NCBI GenBank assembly: GCA_964627755.1
Contig: CAZVIH010000099.1
Location: 1-64,000, forward strand
From: B10-G9 sp964627755
GTDB taxonomy: Bacteria > Chloroflexota > Anaerolineae > Anaerolineales > UBA11858
DNA length: 64,000 bases
Direction: 5' to 3'
Shown: piece after piece, positions 16,981 to 26,700 of the stretch
Numbering within the stretch: the stretch's first letter is position 1
Layout: each line of letters opens with the position of its first letter
Translations under genes and position numbers: made by a program
The notes under the pieces: model-generated
Database searches by the model: none
What the model was told of the DNA's origin: nothing
The model's input: only the letters and a program-made list of their open reading frames with translations

Positions 16981-17856
16981 ATGCAGCCTGATTTAACTGA
17001 ACAGATCCTTGAATTGGTACGTTTGACAGCTACGGATTTACCACCGGATGTTGAAAAAACCCTCCAAAGGTCTCGAGACCAAGAAGATGAAGGTTCCGCT
17101 GCCCGGGGAGCCTTGAATACAATTTTGGAAAATGTAAAAATGGCTCGGGAAAATTCTACTCCTATCTGCCAGGACACGGGAACTCCCCTGTTCTTTGTGA
17201 ATTATCCGGAAGGTTGGAGTACCAGGAAATTAACCCGGCAGATCCAGGAGGCAGTGATCCAGGCCACAAAGAAGTCATACCTAAGGCCTAATTCTGTTAA
17301 TACCCTGACCGGTAAAAATACCGGTGATAACAGCGGTGATGAACACTACCCCTCGATCCATTTTGAGGAAACAGAAGATGATCGGTTAGTGATCGATCTG
17401 ATCCTGAAAGGCGGGGGTTGTGAAAACGTCAGCACACAATATAAACTGCCGGATTCTTCCCTCTCTGCTGGCAGGGATCTGGATGGTGTGCGGAAAGTCT
17501 CCCTGGACGCTGTGGTCAAAGCCCAAGGGAAAGGTTGCTCTCCCGGGATTCTGGGAATTGCCATCGGCGGTGACCGTGGTTCATCTTATATTGCCTCAAA
17601 GGAAGTGTTAAAGAGGCAGCTGGATGATATAAATCCGGATCTTGCTCTAGCTGAGATGGAAGAACGCATTACAGATCAGGCGAACCAACTGGATATCGGC
17701 CCTATGGGTTTTCATGGCAAAACCACTGTGCTGGGGACAAAAATCAAGAACTTGCACCGTCTCCCGGCTAGTTATTTTGTATCGATCTCTTATATGTGCT
17801 GGGCATACAGGCGCAGGAAAATGATTTTCGAAAACGAGACTGCCAGTTATCAATAA
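16981..17856 (+). CDS. Class I fumarate hydratase, alpha subunit (or L-tartrate dehydratase alpha)
   Basis: A 291-aa N-terminal-type subunit of the oxygen-sensitive [4Fe-4S] hydro-lyases. Three cluster cysteines are visible: C63 in CQDTGTP, C147 in GGGCENVS and C186 in GKGCSPGILG. In two-subunit enzymes this part binds the cluster and pairs with a separate beta subunit. No beta subunit follows; the next gene is an MFS exporter after a terminator. The beta gene must lie elsewhere. GGAGGG precedes the ATG. Fumarase and tartrate dehydratase cannot be separated from this subunit alone. Confidence 0.85.
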   Translation: MQPDLTEQILELVRLTATDLPPDVEKTLQRSRDQEDEGSAARGALNTILENVKMARENSTPICQDTGTPLFFVNYPEGWSTRKLTRQIQEAVIQATKKSYLRPNSVNTLTGKNTGDNSGDEHYPSIHFEETEDDRLVIDLILKGGGCENVSTQYKLPDSSLSAGRDLDGVRKVSLDAVVKAQGKGCSPGILGIAIGGDRGSSYIASKEVLKRQLDDINPDLALAEMEERITDQANQLDIGPMGFHGKTTVLGTKIKNLHRLPASYFVSISYMCWAYRRRKMIFENETASYQ

Positions 17857-17926
17857 CGAAAATCGATCACACGATTAATAACCAATCAGAAAATCAATCT
17901 CGATTAGGTTCATTAGATATTTGAGA

Positions 17927-17953
17927 GGGCGACTCAGCCAGTCGCCCCTTTTT
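17927..17953 (+). terminator. Intrinsic terminator after the fumarase gene
   Basis: A perfect 8-bp stem GGGCGACT / AGTCGCCC with a 5-nt loop, followed by C and five T. It lies 70 bp past the fumarase stop. Confidence 0.75.
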
Positions 17954-18098
17954 ATCTGTATAGGGACGAGCTCCCCCTAAGGGACTTCGCCCCTGTTTTT
18001 CCATACCTTCTGATAATAAGATAATAGTGCCGTATCCGCATAGGACCAGGCGGGTTGATTCAAAATATACGGTTATTGTCAATTTTCTAGGAGATTCG

Positions 18099-19460
18099 AT
18101 GTTTCTTTCATCTGATCAAGAACTGTCTACATCCCGCAAACGCTGGCTTTGGTACCTGTATGATGTGGGAAATTCAGCTTATGCGGCGGTTGTGATCCTG
18201 GCGATCTATGCGGCTTATTTCAAGGGGCACGTGGTTGGCGGCGCGGAAGGCTCGCGGTTGTGGGGTATCTCTGTAGGCATCGCTATGCTGGTAGTAGCAT
18301 TGATTTCACCTGTTCTGGGTGTGATTGCAGATCACACCGGTCAAAAGAAACGTTTATTGACATACTTTACGATCTTGTCTGTGGCATCTACAGCCTCGTT
18401 GTATTTTGTGCAGAAGGGAGATGTCCTGCTTGGGATGGTTCTTTTCATCCTGGCAGAAATTGGTTACAGGGGCGGTCAAGTATTTTATAACTCCCTGCTG
18501 CCGGAAGTAGCCGAACAAGATGAAATCGGACGGGTATCAGGCAATGGCTGGGCGATTGGATTAATTGGCGGTATTGTCTGTTTGCTGCTTGTCCTGGCCC
18601 TGGTGACGGTATACGAGGGCACCTGGATCGTTCGCTTTTCCCTGGTCATAACAGCAGTTTATTTTGCTGTCTTTGCTGCACCATTATTCATTTGGTTCCG
18701 AGAAAAAGGGGAGAACAGAAAATTGTTAACAGGAGAGAATATATTTTCAGTTGCATCCCAGCGGCTTCGAAAATCCTTCCAGAGTGTTAGAGAGCACAGG
18801 GAATTTGTGAAGTATATCATTGCCTTCCTGATTTATAACGATGGGATTCTGATGGCAATCAATTTTGCTGCCATATTCGGGGCAGTGATGTTCGGGCTTG
18901 ATCAACAGCAAATCATTCTGTTTATGATCTTGATCCAGTTCACCAGCGTGATCGGGGCTTATATCTCGGGATGGATCGCGGACAAGAGAAGCGGAAAGAT
19001 AGCCCTGATCATATTCTTGGTGATGATGATAGGATCTGTTGTGGGGTTATTTGTTGTTGAATCAGCGGCTGGATTTTATGTTATAGGGGGAGTCGCCGGC
19101 CTGGCCTTATCTTCGGTCCAGGCGGTCAGCCGGGCTATGGTTGGCGCCTTGGCGCCTCCCGGTCGCAGTGCAGAGTTCTATGGGTTTTTTGCAGTTGCTG
19201 GCAGGACCTCTTCTTTCATTGGTCCCACGATCTATGGTTTTGTTGCCGCAGAAGCAGCTATCTTCTTTGAAGCTCAGGGCGAGGGGGCTTCATTCCTGTG
19301 GTTTAGGCTGCTGGAAGGTGGAGCGCCCCTTGCAGAACAGCTGGGACAGCGAGTGGCGATCCTGCCGGTGATCCTGTTCCTGATTGTGGGTACGGTTTTG
19401 CTGCTTGGAGTCAATGAAAAGAAAGCCAGAGAACTGGTCAGCGAAACTGTGTCCGCCTAG
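18099..19460 (+). CDS. MFS transporter, UMF1/Atg22-like
   Basis: A 453-aa, 12-helix major facilitator. The start RKRWLWYLYDVGNSAYAAVV is typical of the UMF1 family related to yeast vacuolar effluxer Atg22, whose members are proposed to export amino acids or other small molecules. The frame runs back to 18027, but AGGAG at 18089-18093 places the start at the ATG at 18099. It is convergent with kynureninase, with 7 bp between the stops. Substrate unknown. Confidence 0.8.
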   Translation: MFLSSDQELSTSRKRWLWYLYDVGNSAYAAVVILAIYAAYFKGHVVGGAEGSRLWGISVGIAMLVVALISPVLGVIADHTGQKKRLLTYFTILSVASTASLYFVQKGDVLLGMVLFILAEIGYRGGQVFYNSLLPEVAEQDEIGRVSGNGWAIGLIGGIVCLLLVLALVTVYEGTWIVRFSLVITAVYFAVFAAPLFIWFREKGENRKLLTGENIFSVASQRLRKSFQSVREHREFVKYIIAFLIYNDGILMAINFAAIFGAVMFGLDQQQIILFMILIQFTSVIGAYISGWIADKRSGKIALIIFLVMMIGSVVGLFVVESAAGFYVIGGVAGLALSSVQAVSRAMVGALAPPGRSAEFYGFFAVAGRTSSFIGPTIYGFVAAEAAIFFEAQGEGASFLWFRLLEGGAPLAEQLGQRVAILPVILFLIVGTVLLLGVNEKKARELVSETVSA

Positions 19461-19467
19461 TATTTCA

Positions 19468-20754
19468 TCAGGTAACTTTCAGTTGTTTCTTGGAGTAATT
19501 CTGATAAATCCCTTCATCAACGATGGTTTTTAGGCGTATAAGGGCTCGCTGAATATCCCTGAAACTGGTATACAGGGGTGCAATACCCAGGCGGATGTTA
19601 TTGGGAGCACGGAAATCAGGGATGATCTTCAGGTGAGTATCACCCGGTTGGGGATCAATTAACGCCCGGCAGATCCGGTATGCTTCCGGGTGCCTAAGTG
19701 AAACATGGGAACCTCGTGTGGAAGCGTCTAAGGGAGATCCCACTTCAAATCCCAACGGAATTAATAATTGCTGTGCCAGGTAGATCAAATAGTCGGTTTG
19801 TGCAATGCTCTTTTCCCGAAGCTGGTCGATACCTGCCTCGAGCAGGATTTCCAGGGCAGGTTCAATGCCGGCCATTGAGAGAATATGCGGTGTGCTGATC
19901 TGGTAGCGCGAGATACCATCAGCTGGAGAGAAGTCCAAGTTAAAGGCAAAGGGAGCCTGGTCGGCAAACCAGCCCCAGATGGGTGGTAATAGTTCATTTT
20001 GTAAGTCTTTCCGGACATACAAAAAAGCTGGAGATCCGGGACCACCATTAAGATATTTATAGGTACAGCCAACGGCCAGATCCACATCCCATTTGTTCAA
20101 CTCAAGAGGAACTGCGCCAACAGAGTGGCTGAGATCCCACATTGTCAGGGCTCCTTTTTGATGAGCCAGTTCGGTGACCTGCTGGATGTTGTACATGAAG
20201 GCACTTTTAAATGCGACCTGGGTGAGAGCGACCAATGCAGTATTATCAGTGATGGATCTTTTGATGTTTTCATCAGAAATGGAAATAGAATCCTCTGAGT
20301 GGATCAGGTCCAGTTGATGCCCCGCATTCAGGAAGTCGATCACGCCCTGGAAAATATATAGGTCCGTGGGGAAGTTGAACTCATCACTGACCAGGACCTT
20401 CTTTCCAACCTTATACCTCAGAGCGGCAGCCGTCAGTTTAAAGAGGTTAACCGAGGTTGTATCACAAACCACCACTTCGTCATCCCGGGCACCGATCAAG
20501 TGGGCGATCCTGGATCCCAGCCGGGTTGGCATTTCAAACCAGCCATTATTCCAGCCTTCTATCAGCCCTTTTCCCCATTGTTCTTCCACGAGATCCTGGA
20601 GATGGGGAATCGTAGCTTTTGGCAACCTTCCCAGGGAATTGCCGTCCAGGTAGATCAGGTCGGGATCAGCAATAATAAATCGTTCCCGGAAACTTGCCAG
20701 TGGATCCTGGTTATCAAGCTGGGAGGCATAGTTTTCTTCAGTATTTTTTTTCAT
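19468..20754 (-). CDS. kynU: Kynureninase
   Basis: A PLP-dependent enzyme that cleaves kynurenine to anthranilate and alanine. The fold-type I signature is clear: LDGNSLGRLP near the N-terminus, WDLSHSVGAVP, and the Schiff-base lysine within GCTYKYLNGGPG. From the ATG at 20754, after a GAGGG site, it is 428 aa, the family length; the frame extends to 20829 without support. No kynurenine formamidase or tryptophan dioxygenase is nearby, so its substrate supply is unclear. It is the last gene of a minus-strand run. Confidence 0.9.
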   Translation of the reverse strand: MKKNTEENYASQLDNQDPLASFRERFIIADPDLIYLDGNSLGRLPKATIPHLQDLVEEQWGKGLIEGWNNGWFEMPTRLGSRIAHLIGARDDEVVVCDTTSVNLFKLTAAALRYKVGKKVLVSDEFNFPTDLYIFQGVIDFLNAGHQLDLIHSEDSISISDENIKRSITDNTALVALTQVAFKSAFMYNIQQVTELAHQKGALTMWDLSHSVGAVPLELNKWDVDLAVGCTYKYLNGGPGSPAFLYVRKDLQNELLPPIWGWFADQAPFAFNLDFSPADGISRYQISTPHILSMAGIEPALEILLEAGIDQLREKSIAQTDYLIYLAQQLLIPLGFEVGSPLDASTRGSHVSLRHPEAYRICRALIDPQPGDTHLKIIPDFRAPNNIRLGIAPLYTSFRDIQRALIRLKTIVDEGIYQNYSKKQLKVT

Positions 20755-20884
20755 GGATGATACCCTCTTGTAAAAATTATTGTGGTTACCAATTTGCGGT
20801 GGATTGTTAGTAAAACCATTACACAGCAAGCAGTGTGAAATCCTGATCAGCCTTCAGGAAGCTTGGAGGGATAGCCGGGTTTCT

Positions 20885-21598
20885 TCAATCTGCGAAATGT
20901 GAATATCGACCTTGTTCCAGCCGCTGTATTCCTTCCTGTAATAAATCTTCTGGAATGACTTTGAAGGTCTCACCAATATTCGGGTCTTGAGGTATGTGGG
21001 GAGCACTTCCATTTTTTATAAAGGTTACTGCTTCAGCCATTAATTCACCTGACAGAATGGCAATGCGAGCATTAATACTTTCATAAGTATCATGGTGGTA
21101 GACAGGAAGTTCCCTTGACACAATAATGTCACCGACATCGATTCCCGGGGCTACAAAGTGAGCGGTAGCGCCTTGTGGCATATCTTTATATAAAGCCCAT
21201 CCTACCGATGCTGAACCGCGTAACCAGGGAAGCAAACCCGGATGTGAATTGACCGTGGATTTCCCGGGAATTTCAAGGATTTTTGGTTTGATGATGCGCG
21301 TTCCACCCAAGACAAGGATGTCAGGTTTATCGGCTGTGAGTAAATCTCGGCAGGTATCGTCATTATGATTTGATACACAATATACTGGGATCTTCCTGCC
21401 AGAGACCAGCTGCGTTAGACGGGGAGGCACTGGCTGACCTGCCATCCGGGTCAGGAATTTTTCGCGCTCTTCATCACCTATATCTGACACTTCCTGGATA
21501 ATAACGCTGGGTACAAGATCTTTTTCCAGCAGGATCCGCAGCATCTCCCGTCCATAAGGATGTTCTTCTAATACAAGGAAAGCAAAACGAAAAGACAT
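20885..21598 (-). CDS. Formyltransferase-like protein
   Basis: 237 aa with the N-terminal formyltransferase fold shared by methionyl-tRNA formyltransferase and GAR transformylase. The key region is NSHPGLLPWLRGS (about 133-145), followed by ATAHFVAPGIDVGDII, which contains the catalytic-type aspartate. It lacks the C-terminal tRNA-binding domain of Fmt. A sugar-nucleotide or other formyl acceptor is possible; none is suggested by the neighbours (kynureninase and an SGNH hydrolase). Confidence 0.72.
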   Translation of the reverse strand: MSFRFAFLVLEEHPYGREMLRILLEKDLVPSVIIQEVSDIGDEEREKFLTRMAGQPVPPRLTQLVSGRKIPVYCVSNHNDDTCRDLLTADKPDILVLGGTRIIKPKILEIPGKSTVNSHPGLLPWLRGSASVGWALYKDMPQGATAHFVAPGIDVGDIIVSRELPVYHHDTYESINARIAILSGELMAEAVTFIKNGSAPHIPQDPNIGETFKVIPEDLLQEGIQRLEQGRYSHFAD

Positions 21599-21672
21599 AA
21601 TGGTATACCTTTATCTTGACAAGAAAAATCAGTTCTAAACAATCAGATTATACTCCGTAATATATACAGCGT

Positions 21673-22326
21673 TTATTTGCCGGAGAGGTTTCGATTGGAG
21701 TTCCCCTTAACAGGACGAAATATAGCTAGAGCAGCAGGTTGAATGAGACCGATCCAGTTCCAGTACATTTCCCAGGTGGGGTGCAGGCCGTCATCCGCTA
21801 ACAACTCGGGGTGCTGTCCGGCGAACCGTGAGCTGGAGGTGAGATCAATATATTTCACTCCCCGGGAGCGGGCAGCTGCCAGGTTAATAGCGTTATATTG
21901 ATTAAGCTCTTCCTGCACCTGACTGCGGTCAAATTCCTCTGCATGTGGGGTAACACTCCAGTCCGGGATAGACAGAACCAGGACACCCTCCGCACCTTTT
22001 CGAGCGAATCTGATGCTTTGGTTTAGCAGATCCCTGAAATTTTCCGCATAGACTGACGGGACAATTCTCTCGTACTGATCATTGACTCCGATCTGAAGAC
22101 TGACAAGGTCAAATGAACCATGGGGGGGGTTAGCATTGAGAGCTTCGATCAAGTTCAGGCTGGTCCATCCGGGCTGGGCGATTATTACGGGGTCTTTGAT
22201 CTTAATGTCCTTCTGTCGGAGCTGGCTAGCCAATTGATAAGGCCAGCTGTCTTCCAGAGGGAGACCGCTGGCAATAGTATAAGAGTCACCCAGGGCGAGC
22301 ATCTGAAAAGATTTGGAAGCCATCAT
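21673..22326 (-). CDS. SGNH/GDSL hydrolase
   Basis: A 217-aa esterase-like hydrolase. Block I LGDSYT carries the nucleophile serine, block III GVND the oxyanion asparagine, and block V DDGLHPT the Asp-His pair. There is no signal peptide, so it is probably cytoplasmic. It starts 16 bp after the tyrS stop and may be co-transcribed with it. The substrate is unknown; lipases, acyl-hydrolases and carbohydrate esterases share the fold. Confidence 0.82.
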   Translation of the reverse strand: MMASKSFQMLALGDSYTIASGLPLEDSWPYQLASQLRQKDIKIKDPVIIAQPGWTSLNLIEALNANPPHGSFDLVSLQIGVNDQYERIVPSVYAENFRDLLNQSIRFARKGAEGVLVLSIPDWSVTPHAEEFDRSQVQEELNQYNAINLAAARSRGVKYIDLTSSSRFAGQHPELLADDGLHPTWEMYWNWIGLIQPAALAIFRPVKGNSNRNLSGK

Positions 22327-22341
22327 AAATTTGGCTGTAAT

Positions 22342-23568
22342 TTAGATAATCCTGATAAAATGCCTTTTTCCTACCTGCAAAACTCCCATGCCGGGGAATT
22401 CGGCGTGAGGGTCATCCAGCTTCTGGTCATCCAGCCGCACCGCGCCTTGCTGGATCATGCGCCTGGCCTGGCTGCGGCTTTCAACCAGGTTGGCCCCTTC
22501 GAGGACGTCAAGAACTGACTGGCCTTTTTTTAGCTTGAATTCATCCATCTCTTCTGGCTGGCCTTGTTCCTGGAATACCCGTACGAACTCATCCTCCGCT
22601 TTTTTTGCTTCTCCCTGTCCGTGATAAATGGTGACTATTTCCCGGGCCAGCTTCATCTTTGCATCTTTGGGATGGATCTTCCCGCTGCTGAACTCTGCTT
22701 CAAAATTTTCAATCTCGTCCGGCGTCCAACGAGTGACTAGACGGCAGAAGATGCCCATGGCCTTATCGGGGATGCTCATCATTTTTCCGTACATATCTTT
22801 TGGATCGCCGGCAATGGGGATGTCGTTACCCAGGGATTTGCTCATCCGGATTTCGCCATCTGTGCCTGGCAAGATTGACATGGTGATGCCGATATTGGGT
22901 TTTTTGCCAAGGGCAGACATCAGTTTCCTGGCAGCGGTAACAATGTTAAAGAGCTGGTCGGTTCCACCCACCTGGACATCTGCATCCAGCATGTAGGCGT
23001 CATATCCTTGCATCCAGGCATAAAAGAATTCGTGCAGGTAAATGGGATCATTATTGTTGTACCTTTTGGAAAAATTTTCACGAGTAAGGAACTGCTGGAC
23101 GGTGAAGTTGGCGCTGATGCGGATCACATCTTCAAATGTCAGCTTGGAAAGCCACTCGGCGTTATGTTTGATGATGGTTTTGTCGCGATCGAGGATCTTA
23201 AAAGCTTGTTCCGCATAGGTGTTGGCATTTTTAGACACCTTTTCTGGGCTCAATCTCGGTCGTAATTTATCCTTATCAGATGGGTCTCCAACGAGAGTTG
23301 TGAAATCACCGATCAGGAAGGTCACTTCGTGGCCCAGCTCCTGGAATTGGCTCAATTTGCGCATGGTAACAGTGTGGCCCAGATGCAGATCGGGCGCGGT
23401 AGGATCATAGCCGCAGTAGACTTTCAGGGGGCGTTTTTCTTTTTGCGCTTCCAGCAGGCGTTCTTTGAGTTCGCCCGCCATAGCCTGTTTCATCTGCTCA
23501 TCGCCGTAATCGGCTCCCTGCATCAGGTAAGCCACTTGTTCATCTATGGACATCTCTCTCTTAGTCAT
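22342..23568 (-). CDS. tyrS: Tyrosyl-tRNA synthetase
   Basis: 408 aa, class I synthetase charging tRNA-Tyr. The HIGH motif is HLGH (62-65), the KMSKS motif is RMSKS in GEIRMSKSLGN, and an S4 RNA-binding domain closes the protein (about 345-408, VLDVLEGANLVESRSQARRM). The length and short linker match the TyrZ-like subgroup. GGGAG precedes the ATG. Its upstream region has two strong hairpins but no T-box sequence. Confidence 0.96.
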   Translation of the reverse strand: MTKREMSIDEQVAYLMQGADYGDEQMKQAMAGELKERLLEAQKEKRPLKVYCGYDPTAPDLHLGHTVTMRKLSQFQELGHEVTFLIGDFTTLVGDPSDKDKLRPRLSPEKVSKNANTYAEQAFKILDRDKTIIKHNAEWLSKLTFEDVIRISANFTVQQFLTRENFSKRYNNNDPIYLHEFFYAWMQGYDAYMLDADVQVGGTDQLFNIVTAARKLMSALGKKPNIGITMSILPGTDGEIRMSKSLGNDIPIAGDPKDMYGKMMSIPDKAMGIFCRLVTRWTPDEIENFEAEFSSGKIHPKDAKMKLAREIVTIYHGQGEAKKAEDEFVRVFQEQGQPEEMDEFKLKKGQSVLDVLEGANLVESRSQARRMIQQGAVRLDDQKLDDPHAEFPGMGVLQVGKRHFIRII

Positions 23569-23604
23569 CTGCTTCTCCCAAATCTTGACTGGTGTTTACA
23601 TAAT

Positions 23605-23730
23605 AACACGCCCCCGATTGGGAGGGCGTGTTGAGAAGCACTGATCTGGCGGTCCGGGTCAGCGCTTCTAATCTCGGTAATAATACAGGTCCTGAGCGGA
23701 GATACTTTTCAGGGTCATGGAGATATTATA
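23605..23730 (-). promoter_or_regulatory. Structured leader of tyrS with possible -10 box
   Basis: A TATAAT (minus strand, 23725-23730) follows the ileS terminator; no fitting -35 is seen. The leader then has an 11-bp stem (AGAAGCGCTGA / TCAGTGCTTCT, 23634-23669, one G-U pair, 14-nt loop) and a 9-bp GC-rich stem (23605-23632). The second is terminator-shaped but lacks a T-run. The two are separated by only one base. They may control tyrS, or be read-through barriers. Confidence 0.4.
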
Positions 23731-23732
23731 AC

Positions 23733-23773
23733 TTAAAAACAGGATGCGGGTTCCTTCAAGGAACACGCATCCT
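23733..23773 (-). terminator. Intrinsic terminator of ileS
   Basis: Minus strand: a 15-bp stem (AGGATGCGTGTTCCT / AGGAACCCGCATCCT, one mismatch) with a 3-nt loop, followed by GTTTTT. It begins 13 bp past the ileS stop. Confidence 0.85.
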
Positions 23774-23785
23774 TAAGTGTTGTTA

Positions 23786-26700
23786 TTATTTAGCAACTTC
23801 CAATCCAAGAGTGGCTTCTTCTCCCTCGAACTGGGCAGTCCCGCTGAAGGTGCTTTTGGCGGGGTCTCCTTCTTTCATCTCAAGCGTGAGAGTCTCTTCC
23901 ATGATGTAATCACGGTGGGTGGTGACAGCACTCTGCAGGGCTGGGGTTGCCTGGTACACCAGGTTGATCCGGTCGGCGATATCAAAATCAGCCTGTTTGC
24001 GGAAATCCTGGATACGCCGGACCATTTCCCGGGCCAGACCTTCTTCCCGGAGTGCGTCGGTGATCTCGGTTTCGATAGCCACAGTCAGAAGTTTGCTGTC
24101 TACGGTGGCCAGGCCTTCCGCGGCTACGGTTTGAACCAGCACCTCATCAGCTTCCAGCGAGATCTCTTCGTCCCCGACCTTGAGTGGTATGGGGCCGCCT
24201 TCGTTGGCCAGGGCAGCGACTTGATTGGGATCCAGCTTGGCAAGCGCAGCGGATACTTTGGGGAAATCAGCCCCATATTTTGGCCCCAGGATCTTGTTAT
24301 TGGGAAGAATTTTGTAGCCCAAAAGGGATTCAGCCTCCTGGACAAAAACCAGGTCCTTAACATTCAGCTCGTCCCGGACGATTTCGATTAATTCATCATC
24401 CAGTTCTGCCCGACCTTCCTTGACATGGACCAGCACCTGGGAGAGCGGCTGCCTGACCTTGATGCCGGCATTGCTGCGGGCGCTCAGGCCCTGGCTGGCG
24501 GTTTCACGAGCCAGTTTCATCTGTTCGATCAGCTTCAGGTCGATGGCTTTGGTATCTGCTTCGGGCCAGAGAGTGTGGTGAATGCTTTCCCGGGCTTCCG
24601 GGTAAACAGACCGGACCAGATTCTGATAGATATCTTCCGTCAGGAAAGGAATCACCGGGGCTAGGGTGCGACTCATTTTGACCAGCACATGCCAGAGAGT
24701 GGCATAAGCAGTACTCTTGTCCTGATCGGTTTCAGTTTTCCAATAGCGTCTCCGGGAGCGGCGGACATACCAGTTGCTCAGGTCATCCAGCATGGATTCA
24801 AAAAGCAGGGTAGCATTGTAGGCGTTGGAGTTCTCAAATTCCTTGTTGACTTGTTCAACCGTCTGGTTCAAACGTCCCAGGATCCAGCGATCCAATGGGT
24901 TCCCGGATATTGGTGTGGGCCCTTCCGGGGTATCCTTGTCAAAATCCTTTCCGTCCGGAGCCCAACCGTCGATTTCAGCATAGGTTGTAAAGAAGGAATA
25001 TACGTTCCAGAAGGGGATGATAAATCGGCGTCGTGTTTCCTCGGCCCGATGGTAGCCAAAGAGCAGATTATTTTCAGGTTTGTGAGCGCAATACAACCAG
25101 CGCATGACATCCACACCCATTTTGTCTGCAGCTTCGTTAAACTCGATCGAGTTACCCCAGGATTTATGCATTTCCCGGCCGTCTTCCGCCTGCAGACTGG
25201 CGTAGCTGAAGTTCTCCAGGAATGGCGGTGAACCATCCAATACTGTTCCCATGGCTAAGAGACTATAGAACCAGTTCCGGAACTGCCCAGGGAAGGATTC
25301 GCTGATCCAGTGGGCGGGATACCATTTTTCCCAGAACTCGGGATCAAACCGGTAGCTCAGGGTGGAGAAAGGAACGATGCCAGCATCAAGCCAGGGATTT
25401 CCCACATCGGGAACACGGGTCATCCTACCCCCGCATTGATCACAGGCGATGACAACCTCATCGATATAGGGCCGGTGAGGTGTATGACCTTTTAGTGCCT
25501 CGTATCCTTCTATGGCCCGTTCTTCCAGTTCATCATCATCACCGATAACGTGGAAATGATCACAATCCTCACAGACCCAGATTGGCAGGGCCAGGCCCCA
25601 GTAGCGTTTTTTGGAGATCATCCAATCATGCATGTTTTTAAGCCAATCCAGTTCCCGGGCATAGCCAAAATCAGGGATCCAGCGGATCTGGTCCACCACA
25701 TCCATGATCTGATAGCGCAGGCTGGCCTCTTTTTCGACCTGGGTTAGCTCTTCCCGGGGTTTATCGTAACTCTCGCCCATGCTGATGAACCATTCGTCCA
25801 CCAGACGGAAGACCAGTTCGGTCTTGCAGCGCCAGCAGGTGGGGTAGCGGTGGGTATAGGGCTCTACATGATATAAAACCCCTTTCTTTTCCAGATCTGC
25901 GAAGATATCGTCAGCGACATCGGACACATGTTTACCGGTCAGCCAATCAAAACTTTCAATGAAGTATCCCTCTTCGGTGAGGGGGGCAAGTCTGGGAAGG
26001 GGAGTTTCAAAGGAAAGCTGAAAGTCCTCCGCCCCGCAGCCGGGAGCTATATGCACAATGCCGGTGCCTTCTTCTTCACCGACCTCATCCCATAGAATGA
26101 CCTGGTGGGCTTCCACGGCGCTTTGGGTGATACTCTCTTGAAGTGTCTTTATATCTGTCACTCCGCCTTTTGTTTGAGCTGCTGGCAGATCGTCAAATGG
26201 ACCGTCAAAAGTCCATCCTTCCATCTCTGCGCCTTTGATCTCTCCCAGCACCTTATATTCTCCCCTTAACATTCCCATAGTACCTTTGGACAGGTAGACG
26301 ATATGTTCCTGGCCTTGATTGGGCGCCGGGAGTAAGATCTGAACCTTGAGGTAAGTTAATTCTGGTCCAACTGCAGCGGCCACGTTGCTGGTCAGGGTCC
26401 AGGGTGTTGTTGTCCAGATCAGGAGGGATTCCCCGGGGCGTTCCCGCAAAGGGAAGCGCAATGTGACTGAACGGTGAGTAAGCTCGGCGTACCCGTCGGT
26501 CACGATTTCATGCTGGCTGATAGCAGTGGCGCAGCGGGGACACCAGGGCATCACGTCTGCGCCCCGGTAGAGCCAATCATTCTGCCAGCATTTCTGGAGG
26601 AATTTCCAGATCATGAAATTGTTTTCGTTGGAGAAAGTAAAGTAAGAACCGCCCAGCTCCTGCAAACCCAAACGGCCAACGATCTGTTCCACGGTATCGG

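Noticed and set aside
17894..18082. 62-aa minus-strand frame
   Set aside because: It spans a terminator and overlaps the UMF1 leader; composition is unlike a protein and no ribosome site is present.
23569..23785. T-box ahead of tyrS
   Set aside because: No GGTGG-ACCGCG element; the hairpins present do not match the T-box order.
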